Part shown: positions 1 through 6,659 of the stretch, one piece after another
How positions within the stretch are numbered: the stretch's first letter is position 1
Layout of the letters: each line of letters begins with the position of its first letter
NCBI GenBank assembly: GCA_023433855.1
Contig: JAEYTV010000482.1
Location: forward strand, 1 to 13,729
Length of the DNA: 13,729 nt
Origin: Pseudomonadota bacterium
Lineage (GTDB): Bacteria; Pseudomonadota; Alphaproteobacteria; Rhizobiales; Rhizobiaceae
Direction: 5' to 3'
Position numbers and translations under genes: made by a program
Notes under the pieces: generated by a model
What the model was told of the DNA's origin: nothing
Database searches by the model: none
The model's input: the letters and a program-made list of their open reading frames with translations, nothing else

Positions 1-388
1 GCAGGCTGACACCGTCCTTGGTCTCGATGTCCGACGAACGCGGCTTGGCGAACTGGCCGGCGATGCGTCCAACCTTCACCACAGGGAGTTGCGCGCCATA
101 TGTCAGAACCACTGCCATCTGCAGGAAGGAGCGGAAGAAGTCGCGGATGTTGTCCGCGCCATGCTCGGCGAAGCTCTCGGCACAATCCCCACCCTGAAGC
201 AGGAAGGCGTCGCCCTCCGCCACCTTGGCGAGATGGCTCTTCAGACGGCGCGCCTCACCGGCAAATACCAGCGGCGGGAAGGTTGAAAGCTGTGCTTCCG
301 TCGCCTTCAACGCTGCCGCGTCCGGGTAATCGGGGACCTGCTGGATCGGTTTTTGCCGCCAACTGCTCGGGGTCCAATTCTGTGCCAT
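1..388 (-). CDS. aroF: Class II 3-deoxy-D-arabino-heptulosonate 7-phosphate synthase, 5' part (partial)
   Basis: This enzyme catalyses the first step of the shikimate pathway in the cytoplasm, condensing phosphoenolpyruvate with erythrose 4-phosphate. Only the first 129 codons are present; the gene runs off the left edge of the window. The protein begins [17 protein letters not shown] and contains [11 protein letters not shown] (Cys69, which aligns with the metal-binding cysteine of the class II enzymes) and the block [14 protein letters not shown] (residues 105-118), all typical of the plant-type class II family rather than the AroFGH class I family. The ATG at 388 is preceded by an AGGTGA ribosome binding site 5 bases upstream. 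The gene lies 205 bp downstream of gor on the same strand, far enough for its own promoter. The symbol aroF is the one usually used in rhizobia; aroG is also used. Family assignment is firm. Confidence 0.95.
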   Translation of the reverse strand, partial: MAQNWTPSSWRQKPIQQVPDYPDAAALKATEAQLSTFPPLVFAGEARRLKSHLAKVAEGDAFLLQGGDCAESFAEHGADNIRDFFRSFLQMAVVLTYGAQLPVVKVGRIAGQFAKPRSSDIETKDGVSL

Positions 389-406
389 GTCGCTCACCTG
401 CTTCAA

Positions 407-428
407 TCCCGGCTATGTGGTGCCGGGA
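407..428 (-). other. Stem-loop in the aroF leader
   Basis: A 7-bp perfect stem (TCCCGGC/GCCGGGA) with an 8-base loop lies 12 bases upstream of the aroF ribosome binding site. No run of T follows, so it does not look like a simple terminator. It could be a leader hairpin that affects translation or mRNA stability. An AT-rich TTTATAAG stretch upstream (about 451-458) could contribute a -10 element, but I see no convincing -35. The remainder of the gor-aroF spacer (429-593) shows no gene. Confidence 0.3.
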
Positions 429-593
429 ACCTGTTCTAAAAATTGCCGCGGCTTATAAACCCTAACACCTGTCTTGCATAGCCGCTTTGCCCGTAAGAGG
501 GCCATCGCTTTCGCACCAGGTGAGTCGCTTCCGCTGCCGCTGCGTGATCCGCGGCTGCCGAACCGCCGTCGACGCGAGCTCGGCGCAACGCGG

Positions 594-1982
594 TCAGACG
601 CGCTCCCCGTCCTTCACCCGGTACGTGGGCGTGTACATCGTCACGAGCTCTTCCGCCGCGGTCGGATGAACGGCCATCGTGCGGTCGAAATCGTCCTTGG
701 TGGCGCCGGCCTTCAAGGAAATGCCGAGAAGCTGCGCCATCTCGCCCGCATCATGGCCGAGGATATGGGCACCCACCACCCGGCGGCTTGAGGCGTCCAC
801 CACCAGCTTCATGATCATTTTCTCCGCCCGGCCAGACAGTGTGGCCTTCATCGGCCGGAACTCCGCACGGTAGACTTCCAGCTCCGGATAACGTTTTGCC
901 GCCTCCTCTTCCGACAGGCCGACAGTCCCGATCTCCGGCTGGGAAAAGACAGCCGTTGCTATCAGTTCATGGTCGGGAGCAGTGGGATTGTCCCTGAAGG
1001 CGGTTTCAATGAAGCACATCGCTTCGTGAATGGCGACCGGCGTCAGTTGCACCCGGTCGGTGACATCGCCCAAGGCATAGATGTGCGGGACGCTGGTGCG
1101 CGAATAGCGATCGACGACGACGGCCCCGCGTTCGTTCAGTTCGACCCCTGCCGCCTCCAGCCCCAGCCCCGCCGTGTTCGGATCGCGTCCGAGCGCCAGC
1201 ATGACGGTGTCCACAGCAAGCGTCTCGCCGCACATGGTCTTGGCGACAAGCCCCCCGGCAGCGGTCTTCACAACCTCCTCGATCACGTCGGTGAGGATGA
1301 CGCGAATTCCCTTCTCGGCCATGGCCTTGTGAAGCCCCTGCCGCATATCATGGTCAAAGCGGGAGAGGATCTCCTTGCCGCGATAGATCAGCGTGGTGTC
1401 GACACCGAGACCATGGAAGATATTGGCGAACTCGACGGCGATATAGCCACCGCCGGCGATCAGGATCGAACGGGGCAGTTCGGGAAGGTGAAACGCCTCG
1501 TTGGATGATATGCAAAGTTCATGGCCGGGAAGGGCCGCGTGCGGGTTCGGCGCACCACCGGTGGCGATGACGATGGTCTCGGCCGTCACGGTATGGCCGG
1601 TCTTGACGATGCGGATCGTGTGCGGGTCCACCAGCTCGGCCCGGCTTTCGACGATTTCGGCGCCACTGTTCTCAAGGCCACGGCGGTAGAGACCTTCGAG
1701 CCGCGAGATCTCCCGGTCCTTGGCCGCCAACAGCTTTTTCCAGTCGAACGCGCTCTCGCCTACGTCCCAGCCGAAACCAACCGCGTCCTCGAAATGCTCC
1801 GCATATTGGGACGCGTAGACAAACAGCTTCTTCGGCACGCAACCGCGGATGACGCAGGTTCCCCCGAACCGGTATTCCTCTGCGATCGCGACGCGCTTGC
1901 CCAGGGACGCGGCGACCCTGGCCGCCCTCACCCCTCCGGATCCGCCACCAATCACAAACAGATCGTAGTCATAGGCGGCCAT
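594..1982 (-). CDS. gor: Glutathione-disulfide reductase
   Basis: This cytoplasmic FAD flavoenzyme reduces glutathione disulfide with NADPH and supports redox balance and oxidative-stress defence. The product is 462 residues, the usual family length. Visible features in order: the FAD dinucleotide-binding GGGSGG at residues 12-17; the redox-active pair Cys43/Cys48 in GGTCVIRGCVPKK, the variant seen in plant, cyanobacterial and alphaproteobacterial enzymes; the NADPH Rossmann motif GGGYIAVEF at 177-185, followed by IYRGKE, whose Arg201 probably contacts the 2'-phosphate; the second FAD motif ending in YALGDV; and the C-terminal HPTAAEE with the catalytic His439/Glu444 pair. The open frame extends 21 codons further upstream, but the ATG at 1982 has a strong AAGGAGAG site 5 bases before it, and the longer version would start inside the terminator of the upstream gene. 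It lies downstream of the rpiA-DUF2059 operon but beyond that operon's terminator. Confidence 0.96.
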   Translation of the reverse strand: MAAYDYDLFVIGGGSGGVRAARVAASLGKRVAIAEEYRFGGTCVIRGCVPKKLFVYASQYAEHFEDAVGFGWDVGESAFDWKKLLAAKDREISRLEGLYRRGLENSGAEIVESRAELVDPHTIRIVKTGHTVTAETIVIATGGAPNPHAALPGHELCISSNEAFHLPELPRSILIAGGGYIAVEFANIFHGLGVDTTLIYRGKEILSRFDHDMRQGLHKAMAEKGIRVILTDVIEEVVKTAAGGLVAKTMCGETLAVDTVMLALGRDPNTAGLGLEAAGVELNERGAVVVDRYSRTSVPHIYALGDVTDRVQLTPVAIHEAMCFIETAFRDNPTAPDHELIATAVFSQPEIGTVGLSEEEAAKRYPELEVYRAEFRPMKATLSGRAEKMIMKLVVDASSRRVVGAHILGHDAGEMAQLLGISLKAGATKDDFDRTMAVHPTAAEELVTMYTPTYRVKDGERV

Positions 1983-2017
1983 GTGCCTCTCCTTCAGAAT
2001 TGTCGGCGAATTGGACT

Positions 2018-2045
2018 GATATAGCGATACGAGGCGCAATAACAA
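2018..2045 (-). promoter_or_regulatory. Candidate gor promoter
   Basis: On the minus strand TTGTTA (2045-2040) is followed after 16 bases by TATATC (2023-2018), each matching 4 of 6 sigma-70 consensus positions. The -35 box would overlap the T-tract of the preceding terminator. It would give a transcript with a leader of about 30 bases that carries the AAGGAGAG site of gor. The need for a promoter is inferred from the intervening terminator; the exact boxes are a guess. Confidence 0.3.
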
Positions 2046-2068
2046 AAGCCCGGACTGTGCCGGGCTTT
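2041..2068 (-). terminator. Rho-independent terminator after the rpiA-DUF2059 operon
   Basis: A perfect 9-bp stem (AAAGCCCGG pairing with CCGGGCTTT, read across 2045-2068) encloses a 6-base loop. On the minus strand it is followed by TTTTGTT. It starts 25 bp downstream of the DUF2059 stop codon and so ends that transcript before gor. Confidence 0.8.
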
Positions 2069-2093
2069 CTCGAATGTTCCCCTCGCGACCTGT

Positions 2094-2681
2094 TTAGGGC
2101 TTGGGGGCCGGGGTCGGCGGCGGGGCGGCAACCTCGCCGCCGGCAGACGCGGGGTCGAGGGCCGGCGCCGTGGCCTGGGCTGCATCTATGATCCCGCGCA
2201 GGTTCTGCGAGCTCTGGTTCGTCAGGTCCCGGGAGATGCCGTTCGCCCAGATTTCGGCGGCTTTGACAAGTTCCCGGCTCACCAGCGGCTGGGTATTGAG
2301 CAGCTTCTTCCCGGCCTCGGTATTGAAGAAGGTTGAGATCGCCTTCAGTTCATCGACGGAGAAGCTCTTCGCGTAGATAGTGGCAGCCTCCTTTTCCAGA
2401 TCGGCGCGGCGGGGCGCAAGTGCCAGTGCCTGCTCGTCGACCACGTTGGAAATCTGCTCCTGGAAGTTCGGAGAAGCCTGGATGAACTGGGCCTTCAGGC
2501 GCTCTGCCAGGCCCGGCAGGATGTTGTCGTAACGGTCCGTTACGTTCAATGCGCTGATCGCTTCCCGGGCGGCGGCAAGCTGGGCCTCCGAAACGTCCTG
2601 GGCCTGAACCGACACCGTCGCGGTGCCCGAAAAGAGGATCGCCAGAGCGGCGGCACGGCCAAGAACGGCGAGTCTGATCAT
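2094..2681 (-). CDS. DUF2059 domain exported protein
   Basis: The 195-residue product has an N-terminal signal peptide (MIRLAVLGRAAALAILFSG, with a likely cut after VQAQ near residue 28), so it should be exported to the periplasm. The mature part is mainly helical and matches the DUF2059 pattern: an N-terminal helical segment, the stretch containing SVDELKAISTFFNTEAGKKLL at about residues 99-119, which is the most typical DUF2059 signature, and a C-terminal tail rich in Ala and Pro (ending APPPTPAPKP). The biochemical function of the family is unknown. The ATG at 2681 has an AGGAG site 8 bases upstream. The gene begins 16 bp after the rpiA stop codon, with its ribosome site in that gap, so the two are almost certainly co-transcribed. 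A link to pentose phosphate metabolism is not implied by the domain itself. Confidence 0.88.
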   Translation of the reverse strand: MIRLAVLGRAAALAILFSGTATVSVQAQDVSEAQLAAAREAISALNVTDRYDNILPGLAERLKAQFIQASPNFQEQISNVVDEQALALAPRRADLEKEAATIYAKSFSVDELKAISTFFNTEAGKKLLNTQPLVSRELVKAAEIWANGISRDLTNQSSQNLRGIIDAAQATAPALDPASAGGEVAAPPPTPAPKP

Positions 2682-2697
2682 GAGTGTTGCTCCTAGT

Positions 2698-3402
2698 TTA
2701 ATTCGTCTCAGAGGCAGTTAGCGTCCGCACCCCGCCGGAACCGGCAATAATGGCAAGGGACGCCATGTGAATGAACAGTCCATGCTCGACCACGCCGGGG
2801 ATGGAATTCAGCGCCGTGGAAAGTGCCTCTGCATCAGGAATGAGGCTGAAAGATGCATCAAAAATATAGTGCCCCCCGTCCGTCATGAAGACTTCGCTGC
2901 CAACCTTGCGCAGCTTCAGTTCCCCCGAAAGCCCTAGCCTCGCGGCGGCCTTCTCGATGGCCAGGCAAGTCGCAGTGCGGCCGAAAGGGTTGACCTCGAT
3001 CGGCAGGGGAAACGCGCCGAGGTTGTCGACAAGCTTGGTCTCGTCGGCAATGACGATCATCCGGCTGGAGGCAGCCGCAACGATCTTCTCTCGCAGCAGG
3101 GCGCCGCCCCCTCCCTTGATCAGGGTCAGGTCGGTGGCAACCTCGTCAGCCCCGTCGACCGTCAGGTCAAGCTCCGGAAGCTCGTCGAGGGACTTGAGCG
3201 GAACGCCGAGCTCGACGCACAGTCTCGCCGTACGCTCCGAGGTCGGGACACCTTCGACCCGCAGGCCGGAATGCACCCTTTCCGCCAGCAGTCTTACGAA
3301 TTCTTCTGCCGTGGAGCCCGTGCCGATCCCGAGCCTCATCCCGTCCTCGACATGCGCCAGTGCGGCCGCGGCCGCCTTGACCTTCATTTCCCGGGCGTCC
3401 AT
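2698..3402 (-). CDS. rpiA: Ribose-5-phosphate isomerase A
   Basis: This cytoplasmic enzyme interconverts ribose 5-phosphate and ribulose 5-phosphate in the non-oxidative pentose phosphate pathway, which supplies nucleotides and, through transketolase, erythrose 4-phosphate for aromatic synthesis. With the start used here the protein is 234 residues. Motifs: the phosphate-binding GIGTGST (25-31), DGADE (83-87) with the catalytic acidic residues, and [11 protein letters not shown] (96-106), where Glu105 aligns with the catalytic base. The frame is open up to 3459, but the ATG at 3402 is chosen because a GGGGAG site lies 10 bases upstream and because homologues start at the equivalent MDARxMK. 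It is divergent from gph and is the first gene of a two-gene operon with DUF2059. Confidence 0.96.
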   Translation of the reverse strand: MDAREMKVKAAAAALAHVEDGMRLGIGTGSTAEEFVRLLAERVHSGLRVEGVPTSERTARLCVELGVPLKSLDELPELDLTVDGADEVATDLTLIKGGGGALLREKIVAAASSRMIVIADETKLVDNLGAFPLPIEVNPFGRTATCLAIEKAAARLGLSGELKLRKVGSEVFMTDGGHYIFDASFSLIPDAEALSTALNSIPGVVEHGLFIHMASLAIIAGSGGVRTLTASETN

Positions 3403-3491
3403 TCGCCAAAAGCTCCCCAACTGTTCCGTCGCACGCTGTTTACACGCCTCGTCCATCAAACGAAAGTCCCCCGCCCGGTTTTGGCGAGGCT

Positions 3492-3519
3492 TTTACGGAC
3501 GATGCGAATCTCGCATATT
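3492..3519 (+). promoter_or_regulatory. Candidate gph promoter with an operator-like inverted repeat
   Basis: TTTACG (3492-3497) and CATATT (3514-3519) are spaced by 16 bases, each matching 4 of 6 consensus positions. A perfect inverted repeat, ATGCGA-ATC-TCGCAT, fills 3502-3516, between and partly over the -10 box. It contains a GAATC sequence, which fits the GANTC site of the alphaproteobacterial CcrM methylase. The predicted start of transcription near 3526 would leave a leader of about 50 bases before the TTG codon chosen for gph. The boxes are weak; the inverted repeat is plain to see. Confidence 0.35.
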
Positions 3520-3578
3520 TGCATTTCATGATGGATTTGCTTAAGGCGACCGCATCCGACAGAGCTTGCGAGGTTTCA

Positions 3579-4280
3579 TTGACCGCTCCCCTCGTCATCT
3601 TCGATCTCGACGGCACCTTGATCGATACGGCACCCGATTTGATCGACAGCCTAAACCACACTATCATGAAATCCGGGCTTGAACCCGTCACCTTCGAGGA
3701 CCTGACGCATCTGGTGGGTCAGGGCGGGCGCGTCATGATCCGCCGGGCCTTTGCCCTCAGGAAGACGCCCATCGACGAGGCGACCACAGACCTGCTGTTT
3801 GCGGAGTTCATCAACCACTACCGGGATCATCTTCCCGGCAAGAGCAGGCTCTACCCCGGGATCATGGATTGTCTCGAGCGCCTCGCCGGTGCCGGGATGC
3901 AAATGGCGATCTGCACCAACAAGATCGAACAGCTCGCCTATCCGCTGGTCGAGCGCCTCCGCCTCAAATCATGGTTCCCGACGATGACCGGCGGCGACAC
4001 CTTTCCGGTCCGCAAGCCCGACGCCCGGCACATCCTCGGGACTATCGAAATGGCGGGCGCGGACCCGGCAGCAAGCATCATGGTCGGGGACAGCGTCAAC
4101 GACATCCTTGCGGCTCGGAACGCGGGCATTCCCTCCATCGCCGTCGACTTCGGCTACTCCGACGTGCCGGTAGCTGCGCTTGATCCCGATCATGTCATCA
4201 GCAGCTTCGATCAGCTGACGACGGAACTGGTGGACGGCTTGCTTTCCCGCGCCGTGGGCCCTGTCGCAGCGGACACGTAG
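3579..4280 (+). CDS. gph: Phosphoglycolate phosphatase (HAD superfamily)
   Basis: The product dephosphorylates 2-phosphoglycolate, which arises from oxidative DNA damage repair and from Rubisco oxygenation where present. It is a cytoplasmic HAD hydrolase of 233 residues with the start used here. All four HAD motifs are visible: DLDGT with nucleophile Asp9 and Asp11; CTNK with Thr113; Lys146 in RKPD; and GDSVND with Asp171 and Asp175. The helical cap insert after motif I fits the Gph subfamily, as does ESLNH-like text (SLNHTI) and GGRVMIRRA. The TTG at 3579 is preferred because GAGG lies 5 bases upstream and it gives the short N-terminus before DLDGT usual in the family. ATG codons at 3528 and 3531 in the same frame lack a ribosome site and would add about 17 residues. 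Related HAD phosphatases with other substrates cannot be excluded. Confidence 0.9.
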   Translation: MTAPLVIFDLDGTLIDTAPDLIDSLNHTIMKSGLEPVTFEDLTHLVGQGGRVMIRRAFALRKTPIDEATTDLLFAEFINHYRDHLPGKSRLYPGIMDCLERLAGAGMQMAICTNKIEQLAYPLVERLRLKSWFPTMTGGDTFPVRKPDARHILGTIEMAGADPAASIMVGDSVNDILAARNAGIPSIAVDFGYSDVPVAALDPDHVISSFDQLTTELVDGLLSRAVGPVAADT

Positions 4281-4290
4281 TCGCACGCAT

Positions 4291-4317
4291 GAAAAAAGGC
4301 GGCCCGAGGGTCGCCTT
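4291..4317 (-). terminator. Rho-independent terminator of the L,D-transpeptidase gene
   Basis: A 9-bp stem with one G-T pair (AAGGCGGCC against GGTCGCCTT) closes a CGAG loop. On the minus strand it is followed by TTTTTT, the classic layout, and it lies 24 bp after the transpeptidase stop codon. gph converges from the other side and stops 10 bp before it, so the hairpin may also slow plus-strand transcription, although there is no T-run in that direction. Confidence 0.8.
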
Positions 4318-4340
4318 CTATTCGGTGCACTGTATCTGGC

Positions 4341-6269
4341 TCAGCTCTGTGCCGCGCGGGCCTTCGTCGTTGCCTCGAACGCCTTCACGACAGCCGCATC
4401 GCGACCGTATACGTCGTCGAAGAACTGCACTCTTCCATCCTTGTCCGGCCACGCGGTGAAGTAGGAGACGTATACCGGTATGTCTGCCGTGACCTTGGCC
4501 GCGACGTTCTTGCCACCCGCGATCCGGGCGTTAACGTCCTCGATCGTGGTCCCCAGAACGGCTGCGGCCATCTTGCGCGGTTCGTCAAGCCGCACACAAC
4601 CGTGGCTCAGGGCCCGCATGTCACGCTGGAAGAAGCTCTTCGATGGCGTGTCGTGCATGTAGATAGCGTGCGCGTTCGGGAAGAGGATCTTCAAATCCCC
4701 AAGGGCATTATCGCTCGACGGTGGCTGCCGGACGGAGACGTTCTGGGTCGAACCATACCAGTTGACATTCGTCGAGGAGACCGTCCGCCCGTTGACTGCA
4801 ACCTCGTAGCCCAGCCTGTCGAGATAGCTCGGGTCCTTCCGCAGATGCGGAAGCATCTCGTTTACGATGATCGACTGGGGGACACCCCAGTAGGGATTGA
4901 ACTCAACGGTTTCTATGCGATCCTGGAAGAAATAGGTCTGGTTCGCCTTGGATCCGACGACCACCCGCATGGACAGCTTTTCCGCACCGTCCTCGTGGTA
5001 ATACACCATGTAGGCGGGCTGATTGATAAACACATACCGCTGTCCCAGGTCATCCGGAAGCCAGCGCGACTGCTCCATCGCGATCACCAGCTTCTGGATC
5101 TTGTCCTCAGAGGTGTGGCCGACCATCTTGCGGACGGTCGCGGCTCCGATCACGCCATCAGGCTTGAGCCCCGCTTCGGTCTGGAAGGATTTCACGACTT
5201 CGACAAGTTCCGGCGTGTAGTCAGGCGTTTGCCGATAGGAAGCCAACGTAACCGCATGCCTCGTCTTCAACTCGTCGGAGGCGGACCGCTCGATCGCCGC
5301 GATGACGTGCGGCATGTCGGAACTGCTATTACCGGGTTTCAGCAGAAAACCCGTCGGAAGCGACAGCTGCGGCCCGTTTTCGGCGGCTTCCGTACGCAGC
5401 CTCGCGAGTTCCGACTTCAGCGCCAGGAAATGGGCACTCTTTGGGGCAAGGGCTTCGAGGTATCCGGCCGCATCCGGCCCGCTTGCGGCGAACGGCAGGA
5501 CGAGCGCGAGCTTGACCTCCTTCCGCTTGAAATCGTGATAGCCCGAAATCCTGTTCGGGTCGATGCGTCCGCGCAGCATGTCCTGGGCAAACACCAGCAC
5601 TTTCGCCGATAGGGCCAGTTCGAACTGCATCAGCGCACGATCATGAGCGTCCGCCGGAGAAACGGCCTGCGCCGCTGCAGCATCCGCGTTCACGACGGCT
5701 TCGGTGGGGGCGACAGTTTCGGGAGCGGCCGCAACGCTCGCCGTCATCAATGAGGGCACCGCGACGCGGTAGTCGGCAGGATCCAGGCCGTATTCGCCGG
5801 CCCGGTCGAGGAGCGACAACACCCCTCTGGCTTTCTCGTTCACGTCGCCGTCGGCAACCCAGATCGGATCTGCAGTCTTGCCATAAAAGGCCTCAAGGGC
5901 GCTCGCGACCTCGGAGGAGGCGCTCACCTTCGACTCGGCGAGAAAACGCGCAGCGCCCGTCGCCGAAGCCGCCGCAAAGGTGGCTGTCTTCACCGACCGT
6001 TCCGTGTCGGGCTTGTAGGTGTAGTAGCGAGGACCGGACACCTTCGGCAGCGGCTCCGGATCGGCAAGGCTGCGTTCGCTCGGAACGTTCCTGCCACGCT
6101 CGACGCCGGGCAAACTCGTCTCGGCTTGACGAGCGCGGTTGGCACCAGGCCCGCCGCGCAGGATATCCATAAGCGTTATCGCATGCGCTGGGGCAGTTGC
6201 TCCGGCAAAGATCGAGACACTCGAAACAAGCGCGAGTGCCAAAGAGATTTTTCTGTAGTTCTGCTTCAA
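4341..6269 (-). CDS. YcbB-type L,D-transpeptidase with peptidoglycan-binding domain
   Basis: The protein forms 3-3 cross-links in peptidoglycan by attacking the meso-diaminopimelate of a donor tetrapeptide, working in the periplasm. Its 642 residues match the large YcbB (LdtD) class. In order: a signal peptide (1-30, cut after AHA); a linker to about 115; the scaffold domain, beginning near EVASALEAFYG at 120 and interrupted by an Ala/Pro/Val-rich insert at about 176-208; a peptidoglycan-binding helical repeat at about 352-383 (LVEVVKSFQTEAGLKPDGVIG); and a YkuD catalytic domain at about 410-575 with His539 in MHDTPSK and the catalytic Cys558 in SHGCVRL. The start is TTG at 6269, supported by GGGGA 5 bases upstream and by the complete signal peptide that follows. 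No ATG in a sensible place competes. 3-3 cross-links are abundant in Rhizobiales, which fits. It converges with gph and is divergent from fumC. Confidence 0.93.
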   Translation of the reverse strand: MKQNYRKISLALALVSSVSIFAGATAPAHAITLMDILRGGPGANRARQAETSLPGVERGRNVPSERSLADPEPLPKVSGPRYYTYKPDTERSVKTATFAAASATGAARFLAESKVSASSEVASALEAFYGKTADPIWVADGDVNEKARGVLSLLDRAGEYGLDPADYRVAVPSLMTASVAAAPETVAPTEAVVNADAAAAQAVSPADAHDRALMQFELALSAKVLVFAQDMLRGRIDPNRISGYHDFKRKEVKLALVLPFAASGPDAAGYLEALAPKSAHFLALKSELARLRTEAAENGPQLSLPTGFLLKPGNSSSDMPHVIAAIERSASDELKTRHAVTLASYRQTPDYTPELVEVVKSFQTEAGLKPDGVIGAATVRKMVGHTSEDKIQKLVIAMEQSRWLPDDLGQRYVFINQPAYMVYYHEDGAEKLSMRVVVGSKANQTYFFQDRIETVEFNPYWGVPQSIIVNEMLPHLRKDPSYLDRLGYEVAVNGRTVSSTNVNWYGSTQNVSVRQPPSSDNALGDLKILFPNAHAIYMHDTPSKSFFQRDMRALSHGCVRLDEPRKMAAAVLGTTIEDVNARIAGGKNVAAKVTADIPVYVSYFTAWPDKDGRVQFFDDVYGRDAAVVKAFEATTKARAAQS

Positions 6270-6659
6270 TGTCTTCCCCGTCGCCTGCGTCCCACGTCCT
6301 GGCCGCGGGTCCGAAATGTACTACGCGTCTAGCCGATCGCGTAAGGGATGGAAAGAAACGCCGTCCTTCTTCTCAAGGTGCGAAGCGATCGGAGAAGGCG
6401 GCGAATCTCCCCGCGAAAGTTAAGAAAATATTCGTTAAATTTTTACTGACAGCGCCCGGCACAATGAATCCGGGCACGGACCCACGCTGGAACAAAAGCG
6501 CGCTCCGTGTCAAAAAAGGCACGCCAAAAGTCGCATGGCAACCGGGAACGGCGGTCTTGCGGACAGGCCGCAATCGTATAGTAATGCCGCCGGCCGCATC
6601 GGGAGGGCAGGCTTTTTCCGCCACCCCGTCGGCCGAGGAATCAAACAGGGGCAGCGAAC
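6270..6659. other. Divergent intergenic region between the transpeptidase gene and fumC
   Basis: This 390-bp spacer must hold the promoters for both flanking genes. It has an AT-rich island at about 6418-6450 with two TTAA boxes 11 bases apart, out of line with the GC-rich surroundings. On the minus strand within it, CTGTCA and TATTTT are 16 bases apart and could be a weak promoter for the transpeptidase gene. The fumC side carries a TATAGT box and an inverted repeat, listed separately. Open frames crossing the spacer on both strands lack ribosome sites and look accidental. I see no RNA gene. Confidence 0.5.
6557..6582 (+). promoter_or_regulatory. Candidate fumC promoter element with inverted repeat
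   Basis: TATAGT at 6577-6582 matches five of six -10 positions and would place the transcript start about 70 bases before the fumC ATG. The upstream half carries a perfect inverted repeat, TTGCGG-N5-CCGCAA, at 6557-6573, where a -35 box would be expected. The spacing from TTGCGG to TATAGT is only 14 bases, so the -35 is poor. A poor -35 overlain by a palindrome would fit an activator- or repressor-controlled promoter, but this is inference. Confidence 0.3.

Noticed and set aside
100..791. Several short plus-strand frames opposite aroF, the aroF-gor spacer and the end of gor
   Set aside because: They lie opposite or across clear minus-strand genes and have no convincing start signals or domains.
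4602..5612. A 336-codon open frame on the plus strand opposite the L,D-transpeptidase gene
   Set aside because: It is an antisense shadow of a well-supported gene with signal peptide and catalytic motifs.
6418..6438. Two TTAA boxes resembling a CtrA binding site
   Set aside because: The spacing is 11 bases rather than the 7 of the CtrA consensus TTAA-N7-TTAA.
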